From: an uncultured Christensenellaceae bacterium
GTDB taxonomy: Bacteria > Bacillota > Clostridia > Christensenellales > UBA3700
Reading direction: 5' to 3'
Assembly: GCA_944376205.1 (NCBI GenBank)
Contig: CALWBV010000001.1
Location: 124,001 to 188,000 of the forward strand
DNA: 64,000 bases
The notes under the pieces are model-generated. The model was not told where the DNA came from. It was given only the letters and a program-made list of their open reading frames with translations, and ran no database searches. Of this stretch, positions 53,405 through 63,400 are shown one piece after another (the stretch's first letter is position 1; every line of letters begins with the position of its first letter). Both the position numbers and the translations under genes were made by a program.

Positions 53405-53749
53405 CTAAGGTCTGAAAGCGTCCTCGATATGATTTACCTCTCCACGCAACACTTCGACAACATCGAATCTGCAAGGACTGTTGATTCTTCTTTTCTTAAG
53501 AAGATAAGCCTCGGCAGTCTTGACGATACTTCTTATTTTTGACGACGTTACAGCTTCGCACGGCATGCCGTAATTAGTGTTTTCACGGGCTTTTACCTCC
53601 ACAAAAACCAGCATGTTTTCACGCTCGCATATTATATCGATTTCGCCTGTTTTGCAAGCAAAATTGCGATCCAAAATCTTGTATCCGTGTCGTTTAAGAT
53701 ATTCAACGGCGATATTTTCGCCCTCTATGCCCGACTTTCTGTTATTCAT
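53405..53749 (-). CDS. yraN: UPF0102 protein YraN
   Basis: 114 residues. Restriction-endonuclease-like fold of unknown role: GEIDIICERENMLVFVEVKAR carries the D-ExK pattern of the family, with GEDxA-type helix (GIEGENIAVEYLKRHG) at the start. It overlaps the end of rnhB by 8 bp, the usual neighbour. Last gene of the cluster. Confidence 0.92.
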   Translation of the reverse strand: MNNRKSGIEGENIAVEYLKRHGYKILDRNFACKTGEIDIICERENMLVFVEVKARENTNYGMPCEAVTSSKIRSIVKTAEAYLLKKRRINSPCRFDVVEVLRGEVNHIEDAFRP

Positions 53750-54371
53750 TGACGAAATGCTTTATAAAGCTTCTTCTGTGTATCGGACAAGGTCCCGTGC
53801 TTTTTAGTGCTTCTATGTGCTTTTGCGAGCCGTAACCTTTGTTATCCGCAAAACCGTATTGAGGATAAATTTTGTCCATATTGCGCATATATCTGTCTCT
53901 CGTAACTTTTGCGAGAATAGATGCGCATGCTATCGTATAACTCTTTGCGTCGCCCTTGATTATTGCTTCGACGGGATATTTGCAATCGGGATTTACAGCA
54001 TCGATAAGCACTATATCGGGAGCCACTTCGAGATTATTAACGGCATTAGTCATACATCTTTTCGTAGCCTGAAGAATGTTGATTTCATCTATAATTTTTT
54101 CGTCCGCCCACTCTATTCTGTAAGCAATCGCTTTCTCTTTGATTTTTTCAAAAAAAAGTTCTCTGTTTTTCTGCGAAACTTTCTTCGAATCGTTGACGCC
54201 CTGAATGATATCTTCGTTGTTCAAAGGCATTATAACGCTGGCAACGACTACGGGACCGGCAAGCGGACCTCTGCCCACCTCATCGACACCGGCTATGTAT
54301 TTTGCGCCTTCCGCAAGGTATTTTTTTTCATACTCGAGCATTGTGAAAGTATCGTGTTTTGACTTTGCCAC
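53742..54371 (-). CDS. rnhB: Ribonuclease HII
   Basis: 209 residues. Removes ribonucleotides from DNA and RNA primers. Active-site motif AGVDEVGRGPLAGPVV, then DSKKVS and VLIDAVNPDC, with the later Asp in KGDAKS. The start is a GTG at 54371 with AAGGAGG at good spacing, located within and just after the end of rbgA; the ATG a few codons in is not needed. Confidence 0.94.
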   Translation of the reverse strand: MAKSKHDTFTMLEYEKKYLAEGAKYIAGVDEVGRGPLAGPVVVASVIMPLNNEDIIQGVNDSKKVSQKNRELFFEKIKEKAIAYRIEWADEKIIDEINILQATKRCMTNAVNNLEVAPDIVLIDAVNPDCKYPVEAIIKGDAKSYTIACASILAKVTRDRYMRNMDKIYPQYGFADNKGYGSQKHIEALKSTGPCPIHRRSFIKHFVNE

Positions 54372-54374
54372 GGC

Positions 54375-55232
54375 TTATGCCTCCTTAATATCATCGGGGT
54401 AATCCAACATGATTTTACCCAGTTTTTGCGAGCGGAAATCGCTTATAAGCGCCTTTGCCGTACGCTCATAGTCATACCCTCTTTTACCCAAAAGATAACC
54501 CCTGTTTTGTGCTATACTGTCAAAAGCCTCGATGTTGTCTTCAGGAATATTTTGCAGCTTGTAACGGCCGCAAAAAACTTGTGTATTGTTTTGTCTGAAA
54601 TAGTTTATGATCTCTATCGCAAGCTCGTCATAAGGCACTATCTCATCCTTTATCGAACCTATGAATGCAAGGTGCAATGCCCTTGTCTGGTCTTCAAACG
54701 CAGGAGGAACCGCACCCGGTGTATCAAGGAGTTCGACACCCTCTGCAAGGCTTACCCACTGTTTTCCCCTGGTCACTCCGGGACGGTTGCCCGTAACCGT
54801 CTTTTTGCTGAGACACAGACTGTTTATAAGCGTTGATTTACCGGTATTAGGCACGCCTACAACCATTGCCCTTATACTCTTTTTTGCGCCCTTTTGAGCA
54901 TATTTTTCTATCACTTCGGCATTGATTTTTTTGAGCTTGTCTATAATTATTCCTCTCTGTTTTCCTGACAAATTGTCTGCGATGACAAAGTTTTTGCCCT
55001 GTGCCGAAAATGTTTTAGCCCACTTCTTTATATCGTCTTGTTCGACCATATCGCTCTTGCCGAAAATATAGAGTACGGGTTTGTTTTTAATCAGTTCGTC
55101 GAATTTGGGATTTATGCAAGAATAAACGGCTCTCGAATCCAATACGTAAATTATGCAATCGACTTGTTTTACCGCCTCTTGCATCATGCGCATAGCTTTC
55201 GTCATATGTCCCGGGTACCATTGTATATGCAT
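54375..55232 (-). CDS. rbgA: Ribosome biogenesis GTPase RbgA (YlqF)
   Basis: 285 residues. Circularly permuted GTPase for late 50S assembly. MHIQWYPGHMTKAMRMM start, G4 KSDM comes before G1 VGVPNTGKSTLINSL, then PGVTRGKQW and DTPGAVPP; the C-terminal ANTAR-like helical domain is present. The ATG overlaps the TGA of the upstream gene (ATGA-type), with GAGGAGGGG upstream. Confidence 0.95.
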   Translation of the reverse strand: MHIQWYPGHMTKAMRMMQEAVKQVDCIIYVLDSRAVYSCINPKFDELIKNKPVLYIFGKSDMVEQDDIKKWAKTFSAQGKNFVIADNLSGKQRGIIIDKLKKINAEVIEKYAQKGAKKSIRAMVVGVPNTGKSTLINSLCLSKKTVTGNRPGVTRGKQWVSLAEGVELLDTPGAVPPAFEDQTRALHLAFIGSIKDEIVPYDELAIEIINYFRQNNTQVFCGRYKLQNIPEDNIEAFDSIAQNRGYLLGKRGYDYERTAKALISDFRSQKLGKIMLDYPDDIKEA

Positions 55233-55534
55233 CAATTATACCCCTCTTCAAACATTCTGTCGTATATATCGAATACTTCGTAGATAACGTTGTCGTCTTC
55301 TACAAGGTCAACTTTTTGTCTTTTTTCATCGATTTTGAAGACCATGCCGCCATTCTCGAAATTGCCGTTGTCATAGTCTTCTTTTCTCATAAGGATGGCA
55401 TACAAAGAGTTGTCGAAAGGAACGAGTGCCATCTGCTCGAACGCCTGAATTTCGCCTGTCTCGTCGCTTTTAAGATATATAGTCTCGTCGTTTTCTTCAT
55501 CGAGAAGTTGTTCTATTGCGTTTTTGTATTCCAT
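55232..55534 (-). CDS. DUF1292-like acidic protein
   Basis: 100 residues from the ATG with AAGGAG upstream. Very acidic (pattern LLDEENDETIYL, AFEQMALVPFDN, YAILMRKED, GGMVFKIDEK), matching the DUF1292 family common in Firmicutes and of unknown function. It sits between trmD and rbgA where rplS is usually found, overlapping both neighbours' signals (2 bp after the trmD stop, 1-bp overlap with rbgA). Confidence 0.8.
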   Translation of the reverse strand: MEYKNAIEQLLDEENDETIYLKSDETGEIQAFEQMALVPFDNSLYAILMRKEDYDNGNFENGGMVFKIDEKRQKVDLVEDDNVIYEVFDIYDRMFEEGYN

Positions 55535-55536
55535 AA

Positions 55537-56301
55537 TCACTCCTTTGCAGCTTTGTCATCCTTGCGTTTTGACGGTTTCTTTTTTGATTTTTTCTTTTCG
55601 CAATCGGTAAGAGGATCGCTGTCAGGAAAAAGTTTTTCATAAAGGTCGGGTCTTCTCGTCTTGGTGATCTCCAATTGTTTTTTATACCGCCACTCTTTTA
55701 TATCCTTGTGATTGCCTCCTAAAAGCACGTCAGGCACTTCCAATCCGCAAAAACTCTTGGGACGGGTGTACTGCGGGTATTCGAGAAGTCCGTTGGCAAA
55801 ACTTTCCTCGCTTGTCGATTCGCTGCTTCCGAGTACGCCGTCTACATATCTCGAAACGGCGTTGATAAGCACCATTGCAGGAAGTTCGCCGCCCGTAAGC
55901 ACGTAATCTCCTATGGAGATTTCTTCGTCGATATCGAGTTCGATAATTCTCTCGTCTATTCCCTCGTAACTTCCGCATACAAGCAAAAGACTTTGTTCTT
56001 TTGCCAGTCTTTCTACCGTCTCCTGATCGAGAGTTTTCCCTTTAGGAGACATATAAATCCTTTTTGCCGTATGGTCGGGGTCAAGTGCGTTTATCGTATC
56101 GTGCAGAGGTTGAGGAGTCATGACCATACCCGCTCCGCCGCCGAAAGGCGTATCGTCGGTCTTATGGTGTTTGTCGAGAGTAAAGTCTCTGATGTTGACA
56201 GCCTGCACGCTGATAAGCCCTCTTTGAAGGGCTTTTCCGAGAATACCTATATCCAATCCCTTGAACATCTCGGGAAAAATAGTCGCCACTTGAATTTTCA
56301 T
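55537..56301 (-). CDS. trmD: tRNA (guanine37-N1)-methyltransferase
   Basis: 254 residues. SPOUT methyltransferase that makes m1G37 and prevents frameshifting. IATIFPEMF-type start, DDTPFGGGAGMVM, LLVCGSYEGIDERI and SIGDYVLTGGELPAMV form the deep knot that binds SAM. The C-terminal tail is lysine-rich (KKKSKKKPSKRKDDK), longer than usual. 38 bp after rimM with a hairpin in between. Confidence 0.95.
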   Translation of the reverse strand: MKIQVATIFPEMFKGLDIGILGKALQRGLISVQAVNIRDFTLDKHHKTDDTPFGGGAGMVMTPQPLHDTINALDPDHTAKRIYMSPKGKTLDQETVERLAKEQSLLLVCGSYEGIDERIIELDIDEEISIGDYVLTGGELPAMVLINAVSRYVDGVLGSSESTSEESFANGLLEYPQYTRPKSFCGLEVPDVLLGGNHKDIKEWRYKKQLEITKTRRPDLYEKLFPDSDPLTDCEKKKSKKKPSKRKDDKAAKE

Positions 56302-56316
56302 ACGCTTAAAAAATAA

Positions 56317-56332
56317 GGGAGCTGTCGCTCCC
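56317..56332 (-). terminator. Intra-operon hairpin between rimM and trmD
   Basis: GGGAGC, GACA loop, GCTCCC followed by TTATTTTTTAA on the minus strand. A short GC stem with a T-tract, able to act as a partial terminator that lowers trmD and downstream expression. Confidence 0.6.
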
Positions 56333-56339
56333 GTTGTAT

Positions 56340-56843
56340 CTACTCCTCATAAACTGCGAGGTCGTCGAAAGCCTCTTTGTCGAGTATAATCTTTTTTTGA
56401 GTGATATCGACATCAATCAATATCCTCTTGATTGCAGGTATCATAGCTCTGCCCTTTGAAGTAGATATGACGTAGACGTCTGCCGCACCGTATTGCAGGA
56501 CGTCGACGAGTTTGCCTATCCTCTCGTCTCCCTTAAACACTTCACAGCCTATCACGTCCACTATAAAATATCTGTCTTTGGGCAATTTTACGGCGTCATC
56601 TCTGTCAATCTCTATATCTTTGCCTCTCAAAAGCTCGGCGGCGTTTCTGTCGTCGACTCCTTTGAATTTGACAAATACTCCTCCCGGCAAAACCTTTGCA
56701 GACTGTACTTCGTACATCACGGAGCCGATATAGACTTTTTTGAGACGGTTGAAGCGTGCCGTATCGTCGGTAAGAGGAGAAATTTTCACTTCGCCTCTTA
56801 TCCCTTGCGGCTTTGCTATATTACCTATGACCAGCCTTTCCAT
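56340..56843 (-). CDS. rimM: 16S rRNA processing protein RimM
   Basis: 167 residues. 30S maturation factor binding S19. N-terminal beta-barrel (IGNIAKPQGIRGEVKISPLTDD) and C-terminal PRC-barrel (YFIVDVIGCEVF...IGKLVDVLQYGAADVYVIS) are clear. It starts at the last base of khpA (1-bp overlap). Confidence 0.94.
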   Translation of the reverse strand: MERLVIGNIAKPQGIRGEVKISPLTDDTARFNRLKKVYIGSVMYEVQSAKVLPGGVFVKFKGVDDRNAAELLRGKDIEIDRDDAVKLPKDRYFIVDVIGCEVFKGDERIGKLVDVLQYGAADVYVISTSKGRAMIPAIKRILIDVDITQKKIILDKEAFDDLAVYEE

Positions 56844-57076
56844 TATCTTTCGATTATCTCTACGGATACTTTCTTGCTGTCTTTTCCGCTTCCTGCCTTG
56901 ACAATTGTACGGATAGCCTTGGCGATTCTGCCCTGCTTGCCGATAATCTTGCCTATTTCGTCCTTGTCTGCATAAATATTGATTACGGTAATTCCGTCTT
57001 CGACCTGTGACGAAACTTCAAAAGCGTCCTTATTGTCGACGAGTTCGCCGACGATAAATCTGACCAATTCTTCCAT
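56843..57076 (-). CDS. khpA: KH-domain RNA-binding protein KhpA
   Basis: 77 residues. Single KH domain (VINIYADKDEIGKIIGKQGRIAKAIRT) that partners KhpB in RNA regulation and envelope growth in other Firmicutes. The GxxG loop (GKQG) is intact. 11 bp after rpsP, its usual neighbour. Confidence 0.94.
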   Translation of the reverse strand: MEELVRFIVGELVDNKDAFEVSSQVEDGITVINIYADKDEIGKIIGKQGRIAKAIRTIVKAGSGKDSKKVSVEIIER

Positions 57077-57087
57077 AAAAGCCTCTG

Positions 57088-57333
57088 TTACTTAATGATT
57101 TCTTGTTTCTTGAGAAGGCTTCTGACGGTATCTGTGGGTTGTGCGCCTACTTTGAGCCAGTAATTAGCTTTTTCGCTGTCGATTTTGATTTCAGCGGGTT
57201 GCTTGGTAGCGTCATAGTAACCGATGTTGTCAAGATACTGTCCGTCTCTTGCCTTTCTGCTGTCGATAGCAACGATACGGTAAAAAGGTGCCTTCTTTGC
57301 GCCCATTCTTGTAAGTCTGAGTTTTACTGCCAT
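57088..57333 (-). CDS. rpsP: Ribosomal protein S16
   Basis: 81 residues. 30S assembly protein: [24 protein letters not shown] start and [13 protein letters not shown] motif. AAGGAG precedes the ATG. Second half of the ffh-rpsP cluster after a 195-bp gap. Confidence 0.96.
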   Translation of the reverse strand: MAVKLRLTRMGAKKAPFYRIVAIDSRKARDGQYLDNIGYYDATKQPAEIKIDSEKANYWLKVGAQPTDTVRSLLKKQEIIK

Positions 57334-57441
57334 AATATTTTTCTCCTTTGCTCCCTTACGGGAAAATTTTATTCCGTTATTATATATTGATTAATATTTT
57401 AATCTTTATATTGCGTGAGTATATGCACACTCGGCACGCAC

Positions 57442-57469
57442 TGACAAGACTCGCTCATTCGTCTTGTCA
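57442..57469 (-). promoter_or_regulatory. Hairpin in the rpsP leader region
   Basis: TGACAAGAC pairs with GTCTTGTCA (9 bp, 10-nt loop) in the gap between ffh and rpsP. There is no T-run after it on the minus strand, so it is not a clear terminator. It may be part of an rpsP leader. No known ribosomal-protein leader family is recognised. Confidence 0.4.
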
Positions 57470-57528
57470 AAAGACATGTATTTTTATCTTCTTTGCACTG
57501 TCTGCCGATTATTGCATTTGATAAGTTG

Positions 57529-58863
57529 TCAGAAAGGAAGTTTCATTCCTCTCATGCCTCGCTTGCCCATATTTGCCATCTTTTGCATCATTTCCTGCGT
57601 CTGCGAGAATTGTTTGAGAAGCGAATTTATATCCTGCACGGTAGTACCGCTGCCGGCTGCGATTCTCTTCTTTTGAGAAGATTTTATCATATCGGGATTT
57701 TGTCTTTCCTTGGGAGTCATGGACTGTATTATCGCTTTTGATTTAGCTATTTTAGTCTCGTCGACTTCCATGTTTTTGCCGTTGAGTTTACCCGCAAGCC
57801 CGGGTATCATTGACAGCATTTGCGACATGTCTCCCATGCTCTTCATCTTGTCAATCTGCAAGAGATAATCCTCGAGAGTAAAAGAATTTGTCTTCATCTT
57901 CTTTTGCATCGCAAGGGCTTCTTCTTCACTGAATGCCGCCTGTGCTTTTTCTATCAAAGTCAGCACGTCTCCCATTCCGAGAATTCTCGACGCCATTCTG
58001 TCCGGATAGAAAATCTCTATATCGCTCAACTTTTCGCCTATACCGCAAAACTTGATAGGCTTACCCGTCACGGCTCTTATCGACAACGCCGCACCGCCTC
58101 TCGTATCGCCGTCCAACTTCGTAAGCACTACGCCCGTAACATCCATTACTTCGTTGAATTTGCTTGCTACGTTGACTGCATCCTGACCCGTCATAGCGTC
58201 TACTACCAAGAGTATTTCGCTGGGATTGAAACTCTTTTTGAGTCCCTTTATCTCGTCCATCAACTCGTCGTCGATGTGAAGTCTGCCCGCCGTATCTACG
58301 ATAACTACGTCGTTGCCGTTGTGCTCGGCTTCCTTAAGCGCTTCTTTGACGATCTTTTGAGGATTTATCTGTCCTTTTTCGAATACGGGTACGTTTGCGT
58401 TTTTACCGACAACCTGCAACTGTTTTATAGCTGCGGGACGATAGATGTCACACGCTACAAGCAAAGGGTTTTTACCCTGCTTTCGAAGCATTACGGCAAG
58501 CTTGCCGCACATCGTCGTCTTTCCGCTACCCTGAAGACCGCACATAAGTATTATTGTAGGGGGCTTGTCGGCAATATTGATTTTGCTGTGCGTGCCGCCC
58601 ATGATTCTTATGAGTTCCTCATTGACTATCTTGATAACCTGTTGAGTAGGATTGAGTCCTTTGAGTATGTCGTCGCCAACCGCTTTCTGGCTGACGTTGT
58701 TGATAAATTCTTTAACTACCGTAAGGTTGACGTCCGCTTCTAGCAAAGCGATACGCACTTCTCTCATAGCCTGTTTGACTTCGAGTTCGGTCAGTTTGCC
58801 TTTATTTTTCATCTTGGAAAAGATGTGATTGAGTTTTTCGCTCAGTCCGCTGAAAGCTCCCAT
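57529..58863 (-). CDS. ffh: Signal recognition particle protein Ffh
   Basis: 444 residues. SRP54 GTPase that targets membrane proteins co-translationally together with 4.5S/scRNA and FtsY. N domain (1-90), G domain with GLQGSGKTTMCGKLA, DTAGRLHID and TKLDGDTRGGAAL, and a methionine-rich M domain (about 300-430). The C-terminus is a short glycine/methionine basic tail (MGKRGMRGMKLPF). GGAGGAAAAATG start. 12 bp after ylxM. Confidence 0.96.
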   Translation of the reverse strand: MGAFSGLSEKLNHIFSKMKNKGKLTELEVKQAMREVRIALLEADVNLTVVKEFINNVSQKAVGDDILKGLNPTQQVIKIVNEELIRIMGGTHSKINIADKPPTIILMCGLQGSGKTTMCGKLAVMLRKQGKNPLLVACDIYRPAAIKQLQVVGKNANVPVFEKGQINPQKIVKEALKEAEHNGNDVVIVDTAGRLHIDDELMDEIKGLKKSFNPSEILLVVDAMTGQDAVNVASKFNEVMDVTGVVLTKLDGDTRGGAALSIRAVTGKPIKFCGIGEKLSDIEIFYPDRMASRILGMGDVLTLIEKAQAAFSEEEALAMQKKMKTNSFTLEDYLLQIDKMKSMGDMSQMLSMIPGLAGKLNGKNMEVDETKIAKSKAIIQSMTPKERQNPDMIKSSQKKRIAAGSGTTVQDINSLLKQFSQTQEMMQKMANMGKRGMRGMKLPF

Positions 58864-58875
58864 TTTTCCTCCTTG

Positions 58876-59199
58876 CTATTCGACAAGCACGTCGATAGCT
58901 TCCAATATTTTTTTGCGTTGATCGGGCGTGACTTCTCCGCTCAATTCATCGAGGATAGCTTTGACTTGTTGAGTCTTTTTGACAAGTCCCAGTTTTTCCT
59001 CGTAAAGCTGAAGTTGTTTTTCTGCTCTCTTTAATGCATCTCTCACACCCTGAGGAGAAATGTTGTGTTCTTCTGCAAGTTCGCTTAAGGACATATCGAG
59101 ATTGTAATATCCGTCTACAAGTTCCCTTTGATAATCAGTCAAAAGGCTGCCGTAATAATCGTTGTACAAACTTATAAACAGTTTCTCTCTCTTTTCCAT
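58876..59199 (-). CDS. ylxM: YlxM/p13-like helix-turn-helix protein
   Basis: 107 residues. Sigma-70 region-4-like HTH (LLTDYQRELVDGYYNLDMSLSELAEEHNISPQGVRDALKRAEK) found beside ffh in most Firmicutes; stimulates SRP in streptococci by report. No clear ribosome binding site in the 12 nt before the ATG. Promoter 42 bp upstream. Confidence 0.93.
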   Translation of the reverse strand: MEKREKLFISLYNDYYGSLLTDYQRELVDGYYNLDMSLSELAEEHNISPQGVRDALKRAEKQLQLYEEKLGLVKKTQQVKAILDELSGEVTPDQRKKILEAIDVLVE

Positions 59200-59241
59200 A
59201 GCTATAAAGTATTTTTACTTGTTAAAGTATTTTGCCTTTAC

Positions 59242-59270
59242 ATACTATCACAACATTATCTTTGTGTCAA
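59242..59270 (-). promoter_or_regulatory. Promoter of ylxM-ffh
   Basis: Consensus TTGACA (59265-59270), 17-bp spacer, TAGTAT (59242-59247) on the minus strand; leader of about 35 nt. The rest of the gap to ftsY (59271-59437) is AT-rich and empty. Confidence 0.75.
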
Positions 59271-59437
59271 CGGTTTTTAAGAGACATTTTATTGTTATAC
59301 AGTCAATTTTGTATCAGTTTTATCGATATCGGAATCAAAACGCATATTGAGTTTTTACAATTGATATCTCAAGGCATTTTATATCTGCATGCTTTGCACA
59401 ATGCCGTATTTGTCCGCTTTTGACGCAATATTTGTTA

Positions 59438-60331
59438 TCAGAACAATTCTTCGATAAAGAATTTAGCGTCGAATTCAAGCAAATCGTCTATTCCCTCGCC
59501 CACACCGATAAAGCATACGGGCAATTCTTTTTCTACGGAAATCGCAAATACTACGCCGCCCTTTGCCGTACCGTCGAGTTTGTTGAGAATGATACCGTCC
59601 ATATCGATTATCTCGTCAAAAGCTTCTACTTGAGAAAGCGCATTTTGTCCCGTCGTAGCGTCTATTACGATATAAGTGCGGTAATCGCATTCGGGGAATT
59701 CTCTGCCGACGACTTTGTTGATTTTGCCGAGTTCGTTCATAAGATTTTTCTTATTCTGAAGTCTGCCCGCCGTGTCTATGAGAAGTACGTCTGTACCCTT
59801 TGCCTTTACCGACTTGATAGCATCGAATACTACTGCCGCAGGGTCGCTGCCTTCTTCGTGCTTAATGATACGGACTTTTGCTCTTTCCGCCCATACCTCG
59901 AGCTGTTCGCTTGCAGCCGCTCTGAAAGTATCTGCCGCCGCAACAACAACGCTTTTACCTTTGTTGACAAAGTACTTTGCAAGTTTACCCACAGCCGTGG
60001 TCTTACCTACGCCGTTGACTCCTGCCACAAGAATGACCAGCGGATAACTGTATTCCTGTATATCGTAATTGATAGCGTCGATCATTATGTTTTTGAGAAG
60101 TTGTTTAGCTTCTTCGGGCTTTTTTATTTTCCTTTTGAAGCATTCGTCCTTGAATTCCTCTATGATCTGTTCTGTCGCTTCCACTCCCAAGTCGGAAGAA
60201 ATAAGCGTATTTTCAAGGTCTTCGTAAAATTCTTCGTTGAGTTCTCTTCCCGTAAAAAGCTGATACATTTTCTTTGAAAACGCTTCTTTAGTACGTTTGA
60301 GTCCTGCGATAAGTTTTTCTAAAAATCCCAT
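59438..60331 (-). CDS. ftsY: SRP receptor FtsY
   Basis: 297 residues. GTPase that docks SRP-ribosome complexes at the membrane. NG domain only, without the acidic A domain of E. coli FtsY, as is common in Firmicutes. GVNGVGKTTAVGKLA, DTAGRLQNKKNLM and LNKLDGTAKGGVVF are intact. AAAGGAGAAATT precedes the ATG. 100 bp after smc. Confidence 0.96.
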   Translation of the reverse strand: MGFLEKLIAGLKRTKEAFSKKMYQLFTGRELNEEFYEDLENTLISSDLGVEATEQIIEEFKDECFKRKIKKPEEAKQLLKNIMIDAINYDIQEYSYPLVILVAGVNGVGKTTAVGKLAKYFVNKGKSVVVAAADTFRAAASEQLEVWAERAKVRIIKHEEGSDPAAVVFDAIKSVKAKGTDVLLIDTAGRLQNKKNLMNELGKINKVVGREFPECDYRTYIVIDATTGQNALSQVEAFDEIIDMDGIILNKLDGTAKGGVVFAISVEKELPVCFIGVGEGIDDLLEFDAKFFIEELF

Positions 60332-60431
60332 AATTTCTCCTTTACGATTAAGGTTATATTCTTTTATTTATTTGAGTCTTTGTTTGAATAAGACTTATTC
60401 TGACATTATACCGATATTCCTAAATCACCCG

Positions 60432-63400
60432 TCAATCGGTCTTTGAATGCTTGACTGCGTCGGCGAGATTTACCGCTACGACTTTGGATACGCCTTTTTC
60501 CTGCATGGTTACGCCGTAAAGTCTGTCGGCAAGTTCCATCGTAGGCTTACGGTGAGTGATGACGATAAACTGCGTTTCGTCGCTGAATCTCTTGAGATAC
60601 TGCGCAAACAACCCTACGTTTGCATCGTCTAGCGCTGCCTCGATTTCGTCGAGTACGCAGAAAGGCATAGCCTTGAGTTTGAGTATAGCAAACAGAATGG
60701 CTATTGCCGTCAAAGCCTTTTCGCCACCGCTCATGAGTGTGATGGACTGCAATTTCTTGCCGGGAGGCTCCGCCATTATTTCTATACCTGCGTCGAGCTC
60801 TGACTGTCCTTCTTCGGGAGGAAGTATAACGAGTTTACCCGTACCGCCGCCGAAGAGTTCCTTGAATATGATTTCAAAGTTTTTGTTTATCTTTTCAAAT
60901 TCCGTCGTAAACTGTTCGAGCATTTGTTTCGACAAATCCTCAATAAGTTTTTTAAGGTCTTCGGAAGTCTGTTGCAAGTCGTCTATCTGTCCGACGTACT
61001 CCTGATACATGCCGTCTACTTCTCTGAAAGTCTCGATAGCGCTGATATTGACGTTGCCCATCTCTTTCTGTTCTTTTTGCAGACGTCTTATTTCTTGTTT
61101 GCATTCCTGATAATCGAAGTCTTCCATTCTCAATGCGAGTGCACTCTCGTAATCGAGATCGTATTCTTCTTTTATCTTGTTTTGAAGCGCAAGCATGTTT
61201 TCCTCGACTTTTTCGAGTTCGTTCTTACACTTGACTTTATTCTCGTTGATATAAATCAAAGCGCCGCTGATTGCGTCTTTTTTGCTGACAAGTTCGTTAA
61301 TAGTTTCGTTCAGTTTTACTTTGTATGCGTCCGCTTCTTCGATTTGCTTGTTGATTTCGTCGAGTTGCTTTTGATACTTCTCGGGAAGTTCGACACTCTT
61401 GTCATTGGTCAACTTATATATAATATCTTCGAGATTGTGAAGGTTGTTTCTTTGATCGCTCTTTTCGCTCTCGAGAGTCTCAACTTCGCTTTTAAGTCTG
61501 TCGATGTTTTCTTTAAGATTTTCGAGGTTTTGCTCCAAAGTGCTGCATTGCACTCTCAAATTTGACAACTCTTCGCCAAGCTTGTCCTTAAGCTGACTCT
61601 TTTGGTCGAATTCCTCTTTGGTCTTGCTTGCGATGCTGTCAACGTTTTCTTTGAGCGCATTCACGTCTTTACCCTTTTCGCCCAAAAGATTGAGTGCGTT
61701 TTCAATGGCTTCGAGTTGATTCTCGTAATCAGATTTGCCCTTTTGTCTCTCCTGTATTGCATTGAGATTTTCCTGAATATTTGCCATGACCTTGTCGAGT
61801 TTTCCGTTTTCGGTAGCAATCTGGACCTGACTGTTTTTGATATCCTCGTCATATCCTTCTAGTTGCGCCTGATAATCCGCAAGGTCTTCTTCTGCGGTAG
61901 AAAGAAGTTTTTCTATTTTTTGTCTCTCCGCCGTCATATCTTTGAGCCTTTGCTCGTCTTCGGCAATCATTCTTTCGTATGACAATACTCTAGTTGACGA
62001 CTCTTTTTTGGAACCGCCGGTCATTGAACCCGTTGTGCTCAAAATATCGCCCTGAAGCGTAACTATTCTGATTGCATATCTGTATTTTCTCGCAATCAAC
62101 GTTGCGTTGTCGATATTGTCGACTATAAGCGTTCTACCGAGAATGGAAGAAAATACATTGTCGTATTTAGAATCGTATTTTATAAGTTTGCTGGCAATAC
62201 CGAGACAGCCGTGTTCACGCAGTATAGGTAAAAACTCTCTTTCGAGTTCTCTGGGCTTGACGCTGGTCAAAGGCAAGAACGTCAATCGTCCGTATCTCCT
62301 TTCACGGATATATGCAATTATGTATTTTGCGTCTTCTTCGTCTGCGACAACTACGTTCTGAAGCGCTGCACCCATAGCGATTTCTATTGCCATTTCGTAT
62401 TCTTTAGGAACGTTTACGAGATCGGATACCACTCCCAGAATTCTCTTTTTGAGTTGAGAATCGTACTCTGCATCGTTCATGAGCAGTTTGAGCGCATAAT
62501 TGCCGTACTCCTTGCGCAAACTCTTGTTTGTTTCGATACGCTGTCTGCATACTGACATATCCGCATTGAGTTCGCTTGAGCGGCTTCTTGCCCTGTCCTG
62601 TTCTTCCTGCAACTGACGGATTTCGCTCACAACCTCGTTTCTGCTTATTACAAGTCTGTTGAGGTCGTTTTTCATATTTACGACGTTCTTTTCGTACTCT
62701 CTCTTTGTCTCCTCGTGAGACTTTATAGCTTCGTCGTAATGTTGGATTTCACCGTTAAGTTCGGCTATACGTGTGAGAATAAACTCTCTCTGCGTAGTAA
62801 ACTTTCCGATGTCGACTTTGTTTTCGCCTTCTCGCTGAAGCGCATTGAGCAAATCCTGATTGGCGCTCTTGATTTTTTGATCTCTGTCAACTATTTCGTT
62901 TACAAGCGCTATGTAATTATTGTTGAACTCTGCAAATTTCTTGTCTGCGGCTTTCTTGTCCTCCGCAGTCATATTGTACTGTTCGTTGAGGGTCTTGAGT
63001 TCGTTGTTCTTTTCTTCGAGAGTCTTTTCGCTTTGAGTAAGTCTTTGCAAGCACTGCGTTTTCTGTTCCTGCAAGTTGCTTATTCTCTCTTTCATCGTAA
63101 GTCCCTGACCCTTGATGTTTTCGGCTTTTACCGCTATATCAGTACGCTTGTCTCTCAAACGGGTTATCATAACGTCGATGTTATTGAGTTCCATTTGTTT
63201 GAGATCGTATTCTTTGTTATTTTGTTCTGCCTCTACGCTCTTTGCCTCGAATTCTTGAGTAAATCCCTCGAGTCTGGTCTGTATCTTAACTTTTACACCC
63301 TCGTGATTTTCAAATTGATATACGTACTCGTTGGCTTCGAGAACTTTGAGTCTGTCTCTCGTCTCGAGGTATTTGCGTGCGTCTCTGCTTTGTCTTTCGA

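Noticed and set aside
57334-57528. Known ribosomal-protein leader before rpsP
   Set aside because: A hairpin is present, but it does not match a leader structure that I recognise; kept only as a plain hairpin.
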